From: DATLBY01 sp035526665
Lineage (GTDB): Bacteria > Acidobacteriota > Terriglobia > Bryobacterales > Bryobacteraceae
Direction of reading: 5' to 3'
Length of the DNA: 9,754 bases
Assembly: GCA_035526665.1 (NCBI GenBank)
Contig: DATLBY010000382.1
Coordinates: 1 to 9,754, forward strand
Positions 5,441 through 9,754 of the stretch are shown here, in pieces (the first letter of the stretch is position 1; every line of letters starts with the position of its first letter). The translations under genes were made by a program, and so were the position numbers. The notes beneath the pieces are model-generated. The model was not told the DNA's origin. It made no database searches and saw nothing but the letters and a program-made list of their open reading frames with translations.

Positions 5441-6412
5441 ATGCTCGATCGGCTGTTTCTTTCGTTATTGCTCTCCAGCGCGCTCCTCCAAGGATCCTCC
5501 AGAGTACGTGTTCGAACCATGGACGGCTCCGAAATGGAGGCCCAAACCGATTTGCGATCCGTTAGAATTGAGGTAGCCGGAAAGACTTCCGATTACAGGC
5601 TCGCGGATATCCTCTCAATCCATAATGGAGCCGAAGCTTCCGAATTTGAGGGGGGCCGAATTGCGTTGGATCTCGCAGCAATTCAGGCGGCCGACCGGAA
5701 GGCCCGTGACCGGGCGGTAGAGGAATTGACGAGTATTGGTTTACCGGTGGTAACTCCACTATTGAAAGCGCTGAAGGATACGGATCAGCACGAGCCGCGC
5801 CCGCTCTACCGGCTGTTCGAAAGAGTGATGCCGAGCCAAGCGGATGGCTTTGACCGTACGCTCACCCTGATTCGTCTGAAAAACGGGGAAGCCGTCCGCG
5901 GAAAACTGCCCGAGGGTACTGTGGAAGTGCGCGCAGCTAACCAGCCGGCGACGAGCCTGCCGTGGTCCAAGATACGCTCGCTAGCGGTTCAGCAGAGGCT
6001 GGTGCGCCGATCGGCTCCCGTTCACTCCCTGAAGCACAGTACACGCATCGAATACCTGGACACCGGAATCGTACTCACCACCACTTCGAAGGTGGATTCC
6101 ACGGCCCGAGGTTTCGTCCGCCTATCCTGGAACGACGACGGCTGGGCAAGCGATGCGGACGGACTGAAGAAACCCGGATCACCGAGCTACAAGACCAACC
6201 TGGTGGATGGCCAGCCCTTCGGGGCACTGCTGGGACGCGCCGGGGCGGACGGCGACGTATTCGTGCTTGGTAAAAAAGCAACCAAAACAGGGCTACCGGC
6301 GGGCCGTCTCAATTTGGCAGTCAACGACAACGCTCACTGGCAAAACAACGTTGGGAGCTATTCGGTGAGCCTGACGGCGACCGATGCGTATGACGTTGGT
6401 GATGCACAATAA
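5441..6412 (+). CDS. Exported protein with duplicated beta module and LecA-like lectin domain
   Basis: The 323-residue product begins with a hydrophobic signal-like segment (5-16). Residues 22-61 and 142-183 look like two copies of one beta module: a strand, D/N-G-x-x-x-x-(G), a V-x-I/V strand, then L-x-x-I-x-S-I/L. Between them (80-130) lies a helical segment like a single HEAT unit. The C-terminal part (about 204-313) resembles the Pseudomonas PA-IL/LecA galactose lectin from memory: G-W-A-S at 234-237, F-G-A-L-L-G-R at 260-266 and N-D-N-A-H-W-Q-N-N-V-G-S-Y at 295-307. LecA uses the Asp of its N-D pair and two Asn of N-N-S-G-S-F for calcium and sugar; Asp296, Asn302 and Asn303 would be their equivalents. 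The LecA Tyr after G-W-A-S is Asp here and the loop is one residue shorter, so sugar binding is unproven. The stop lies 15 bp before the next gene, so they are very likely co-transcribed. Confidence 0.72.
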   Translation: MLDRLFLSLLLSSALLQGSSRVRVRTMDGSEMEAQTDLRSVRIEVAGKTSDYRLADILSIHNGAEASEFEGGRIALDLAAIQAADRKARDRAVEELTSIGLPVVTPLLKALKDTDQHEPRPLYRLFERVMPSQADGFDRTLTLIRLKNGEAVRGKLPEGTVEVRAANQPATSLPWSKIRSLAVQQRLVRRSAPVHSLKHSTRIEYLDTGIVLTTTSKVDSTARGFVRLSWNDDGWASDADGLKKPGSPSYKTNLVDGQPFGALLGRAGADGDVFVLGKKATKTGLPAGRLNLAVNDNAHWQNNVGSYSVSLTATDAYDVGDAQ

Positions 6413-6427
6413 CTCAAATTAAGTAAT

Positions 6428-9400
6428 ATGACTTTTCGCACTCTCATTTTTTTTGGATTTATCGGGATCGTTAGCGCCTCCTCCGCGGTTGTCGATTTCG
6501 CAGGCTCTTACTCGCAATCGTACCCGCTGAAAGCAGGCGACACCATGGAGGTTGCCGTCGGGCTGCCGGCGCCTTCGAAACTCCCACCCAACGGCCGGAT
6601 TGCGGTGGAATGGGCCGGCTATCGGAAGGTACTGCATGCCCTGGATCCGGATTTCTACATCGTGTACAAGGCTCCCAAGGCAGGCACGCTCAAGTTGATG
6701 GTCTCCGCCGTAACCGATGAGGAACCCATCTTCAACCTTCCCCGCTGGCGGGAACCGGGAACTGTCCAAAAGATAGATGCTTTCCCGAAAAAAACTGCCT
6801 GGCCGGCCGGTCTGCATGTGCCGCTCCGAGTCGCAATAGCGCCGGTCAATTTCGGCGCGTCGTTGCGTGGGATGGTAATCGAAACCGAGCCGAACGATTC
6901 GATCGCGGAGGCGCAGCCCATTCAAATGGGGGCCTCCGGCAAAGATGAGAACCTGCAGATTACCGGCGGCGCGGACGACATTGAATATTTTGACAATGGC
7001 AGGATCGGCAGCTCGGGCCTGGATTGGTTTCGCATCGAGTTTCAGGGCAAAGAGCCGCGGCTCTTCACGGCAAATCTGAACGTCGCCGATCCGCTGGTTG
7101 TTTCTCAATTGCTGTTCTACACTGCCGACGGCAAGGAGTATCGCGAAGGCGCCAATGCCAACGAGCGTGTCCATCAGCAGACCGAAGGACACCGCACTGA
7201 AATTAGCCGCAGCCTTGTGCCGGGGGGAGTGTATTTCCTGAAGGTGGAATCCAATTCTCCCGGATACGAAGTTGAGTTGCGCCTCCGGCGGCCCGCACCG
7301 TACTCGGATCCAAGGCAAGCCGTGCGGCTCGGCATGTACGATCATCTGTCCCAAGTGGACGCCTGGCTGTTGAACCGGCCCCGGGGCGCCAGCGTGGACC
7401 GCCGGATCCGCGATACCGGAAGTCTGCTGGGAAGCCATTGCATGAGCTGCCATACGCAGTCCGGGGTATGGGGCGCGGTTGGTCCCATAGAGAATGGATA
7501 TCGTCCGGAAAACATGGCGAATCTCAGGCATCTGGCCAATGTGATGTATGAATCGCTCCGGCCTACCAACACGCTGCAGGATGCGGCGAACAATACCAGC
7601 CTGGCTCCGCTCGACCTCGGAGATGGACCGGCCGGAACGCGCGTTGCGGGCTTCAATGTGGCATCGCTGGAATCCGTGGTGGCGGCGCGGCGGCTGCATT
7701 CGGCCCAACAGGTTCGTACCGCGAACTTCGTGTTGCAATCCTCCGATCCAAGTGGGATCAATGCCGCCGGACCAGGCTCGAATGTCGGCCAAGCGATCGT
7801 TTACCGTTTTGCCGGCGAAATTCTCAAGCGCGCTTGGGAGCAGACGCGCGACGAGCGTTATCTGGCGGCTCTGGAACAGAAGGCGGAGAAACTGATTGGA
7901 GTTTCACCGAAATATACCGACGACCTGGCAACCAGGATCGAGTTTTTTGTTAAGACATTTCCGGCTGGTTATGTTTCGGCTCGCGGCGGAGCGGATGCGG
8001 CGCAGTCCTTATGGAACCGCGGCCGGGCTCAGATCGCCGCCGATGAGCGCCGGCTGCGCGGGATTCAGAAGCCTGACGGCTCCTGGGGATTTCACCCGGG
8101 CGTCACCACCGACACCGGCTTCACCTGGAAGAACGGGAGCGACGACGCGAAAGACATTGATCCCGCGCCTACCGCACTGGCGCTGAGCGCGCTGGCGGCG
8201 CTTGGTTATGACGATCATGATCCCGCGGTGAAACGCGGCGTGGCGGCGCTATTGAAAATGCAGGACCCCTATGGGCGCTGGAATCGCAACGCTCTAACGG
8301 GCTTTGTAGCCACCGCTTATTCCCTGAATGCGCTGGCGCGTTTGTACCCGGAGAAGCCGGTGGAACTGCAGAGCAGCGATTTCGAGGCTCGGGCGAATGA
8401 GTCGGTGTCCGACACTGTGGCGCGATATCGTGCGCTGGCCCAGCTAGGTCTGGGCGCCGATGACAGCCGGTTCCTCGAGCTGATTCTGCAGGGTGTCGAT
8501 CATCCGAGCGCGCAGGTACGCTATTGGGCGCAGATGGCGCTAGGCGCCGTTCACAACGAGCGCGGCGTTCCTGGCCAGATCAAAGGACTGGGCGATCCTG
8601 TAAAGATGGTACGGGAAGCCGCCCGCTGGGCGATGCGTCAGACCCTGCTGGACGACAAGGGATGGGACCACCTCTTCAACGCTTATGAGACCGCCGACGA
8701 CCTGACCAGGGAAGCCATGGCAGGCGCTCTGATCATGCGCGCTGACGGCGTGCTCACCCACACGGCGGCACGTTTTCCCCGGCTTGCAGCAGCGCTGGAT
8801 CGCATGATGAATAACGACCGGAGTCCCGCGGTACGGGCATGGGCTTCGCGTGCCGCGTGGAACTGGTGGGTGTGGAATCCCCCGGTGCGCGCGCGCTTGA
8901 ATCAGGCGTTTCTTACCAGCCTGGAGAAGCCCGAAGACAGCGCCCTTGTAGAAACCGCCAAGCGTTACCAGACGGAGGCGCTTTTCATCGCCAACGGGCA
9001 GCGCGCCAACGGGAGTAAGGAACATCAATATCCTGAGCTGGCGCAACTTTTCGAGCGCATCATAGCTCGGCTCGATCAAGGCGCGAGCCAGCTTTTCATA
9101 GCTCGCGTGTCACGCATTGCCGCGACCTACTACAGCATGGCCGGCGGGGATGGTGGTCCGGGACAGATGGGCTATGTGACGCCGAAATCGGCCGAGATGG
9201 TGGGCAAGGCGCTGCTCCCTTACTGGAAGCGGGCGGAAGATTCCAAGAATGAGGCAGCCATCAAGCTGGCGATTGAAGCATCCGCCAATGCTACGTGGGA
9301 ACCGCTGCAGAAGAAGGTGCTGACGTATTCCAGCAGCGGCCCGGAGAATCTGCGTACGCTGGCTTCGACGTCGCTTTCCGATCCTCGCGTGATCTCCCTT

Positions 9401-9754
9401 CCCGGAACGCAGGAGTTTCTGGAGCCGCTCGCCGCACAAATACAACGTGGCGCGCAGGAGCCCGAGCGCCGGAGTGAACTGGTGGCGCCTCTCATCCGGC
9501 TGTTTTCCCGCGCGCGTTGGGACATTCCAAAAACGGCCGAACAGCAGCGCATCTTCTATCAATTGCTGATTCCAATCTTTCCGCCGGAGCGCGGCAAGCT
9601 GGAGGAGAATACGCGGGAGCTGAAGCAGATGGATAAGGATCCAGCCGACTGGTACCTGGCGCGGGGTATCGGACAGATCATCCATTCGAATCCGGATCTG
9701 CAGACTCCGGCGTTACTGGAAAAGTTCCCCAGAACATTCTCGACGCCGATGGAA
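6428..9754 (+). CDS. Very large exported CxxCH, alpha-toroid and HEAT-like protein (3' end cut off)
   Basis: The frame is open from ATG 6428 to the window edge: 1109 codons with no stop, so the true length is greater. Residues 1-20 are a Sec signal peptide ending A-S-S-A. A PPC-like beta domain spans about 149-290 (E-T-E-P-N-D at 152-157, D-W-F at 199-201, V-Y-F-L-K-V at 268-273). A single heme-c motif C338-M-S-C341-H342 follows, within G-S-H and T-Q-S-G-V-W-G. The middle resembles the alpha/alpha-toroid of squalene-hopene cyclases: QW motifs Q547-K-P-D-G-S-W-G-F and Q612-D-P-Y-G-R-W, with D576-I-D-P-A-P-T-A-L-A-L-S-A-L where cyclases carry DxDD-T-A. Because the third acid is replaced by Pro, cyclase activity is unlikely. 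HEAT-like helix pairs appear near 691-715, 723-740 and 797-815. The role is unknown; a periplasmic or surface heme protein or scaffold is inferred. The partner is the lectin-like gene 15 bp upstream. The start lacks a Shine-Dalgarno, so coupling is likely. Confidence 0.82.
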   Translation, partial: MTFRTLIFFGFIGIVSASSAVVDFAGSYSQSYPLKAGDTMEVAVGLPAPSKLPPNGRIAVEWAGYRKVLHALDPDFYIVYKAPKAGTLKLMVSAVTDEEPIFNLPRWREPGTVQKIDAFPKKTAWPAGLHVPLRVAIAPVNFGASLRGMVIETEPNDSIAEAQPIQMGASGKDENLQITGGADDIEYFDNGRIGSSGLDWFRIEFQGKEPRLFTANLNVADPLVVSQLLFYTADGKEYREGANANERVHQQTEGHRTEISRSLVPGGVYFLKVESNSPGYEVELRLRRPAPYSDPRQAVRLGMYDHLSQVDAWLLNRPRGASVDRRIRDTGSLLGSHCMSCHTQSGVWGAVGPIENGYRPENMANLRHLANVMYESLRPTNTLQDAANNTSLAPLDLGDGPAGTRVAGFNVASLESVVAARRLHSAQQVRTANFVLQSSDPSGINAAGPGSNVGQAIVYRFAGEILKRAWEQTRDERYLAALEQKAEKLIGVSPKYTDDLATRIEFFVKTFPAGYVSARGGADAAQSLWNRGRAQIAADERRLRGIQKPDGSWGFHPGVTTDTGFTWKNGSDDAKDIDPAPTALALSALAALGYDDHDPAVKRGVAALLKMQDPYGRWNRNALTGFVATAYSLNALARLYPEKPVELQSSDFEARANESVSDTVARYRALAQLGLGADDSRFLELILQGVDHPSAQVRYWAQMALGAVHNERGVPGQIKGLGDPVKMVREAARWAMRQTLLDDKGWDHLFNAYETADDLTREAMAGALIMRADGVLTHTAARFPRLAAALDRMMNNDRSPAVRAWASRAAWNWWVWNPPVRARLNQAFLTSLEKPEDSALVETAKRYQTEALFIANGQRANGSKEHQYPELAQLFERIIARLDQGASQLFIARVSRIAATYYSMAGGDGGPGQMGYVTPKSAEMVGKALLPYWKRAEDSKNEAAIKLAIEASANATWEPLQKKVLTYSSSGPENLRTLASTSLSDPRVISLPGTQEFLEPLAAQIQRGAQEPERRSELVAPLIRLFSRARWDIPKTAEQQRIFYQLLIPIFPPERGKLEENTRELKQMDKDPADWYLARGIGQIIHSNPDLQTPALLEKFPRTFSTPME

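Noticed and set aside
6419..7792. 457-codon open frame on the minus strand
   Set aside because: It lies entirely antisense to the giant CDS, which has a signal peptide and clear motifs. The reverse frame has no recognisable domain and is a GC-rich shadow.
8540..9685. Minus-strand open frames of 179 and 191 codons (8540-9079 and 9110-9685)
   Set aside because: Both are antisense to the continuous coding frame of the giant protein and lack motifs or ribosome-binding sites.

Overview
The window looks like a moderately GC-rich bacterial chromosome. Gene content suggests an Acidobacteriota (Solibacter/Bryobacter-like) soil bacterium: an exported PIG-L deacetylase, a TadE-TadE-TadG pilus cluster whose TadG has a beta-solenoid-like tail, and a very large exported CxxCH/QW-motif/HEAT protein. 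This assignment is an inference from gene style and memory, not from a marker gene.

Layout from left to right. Positions 1-173 hold a decayed 3' end of a transposase (two in-frame stops). Next is an intact tRNA-Lys(UUU) with encoded CCA (256-331) and a 26-nt imperfect palindrome (404-429). On the minus strand, 569-847 is a tiny Thr/Pro-rich lipoprotein. Divergent to it, 1083-2018 encodes an exported zinc-dependent PIG-L deacetylase. A small membrane protein of unknown role (2154-2462) ends in a terminator-like hairpin. About 300 bp without a convincing gene follow.

Positions 2771-4952 are a compact Tad (tight adherence) cluster: two TadE-type pseudopilins and a TadG-type protein, with ATGA overlaps (the second overlap is used only if TadG starts at its upstream ATG). 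The Tad ATPase, secretin and platform genes are not in the window. A 98-aa protein with a possible His-Cys-CxxC zinc site (5006-5302) comes next and is closed off by two back-to-back hairpins (5342-5390).

The last third is a probable two-gene operon. A well-matched promoter sits so close to the ATG that the transcript may be leaderless. The first gene (5441-6412) encodes an exported protein with a duplicated beta module and a C-terminal domain resembling the galactose-binding lectin LecA (PA-IL). Fifteen bases later starts a very large gene (6428 to beyond the right edge, at least 1109 residues). Its product has a signal peptide, a PPC-like beta domain, one CxxCH heme-c motif, a terpene-cyclase-like alpha-toroid with QW motifs but a degraded DxDD motif, and HEAT-like repeats. 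This pair is the most unusual content of the window. I see no CRISPR array, phage module, complete insertion sequence or recognised defence system.
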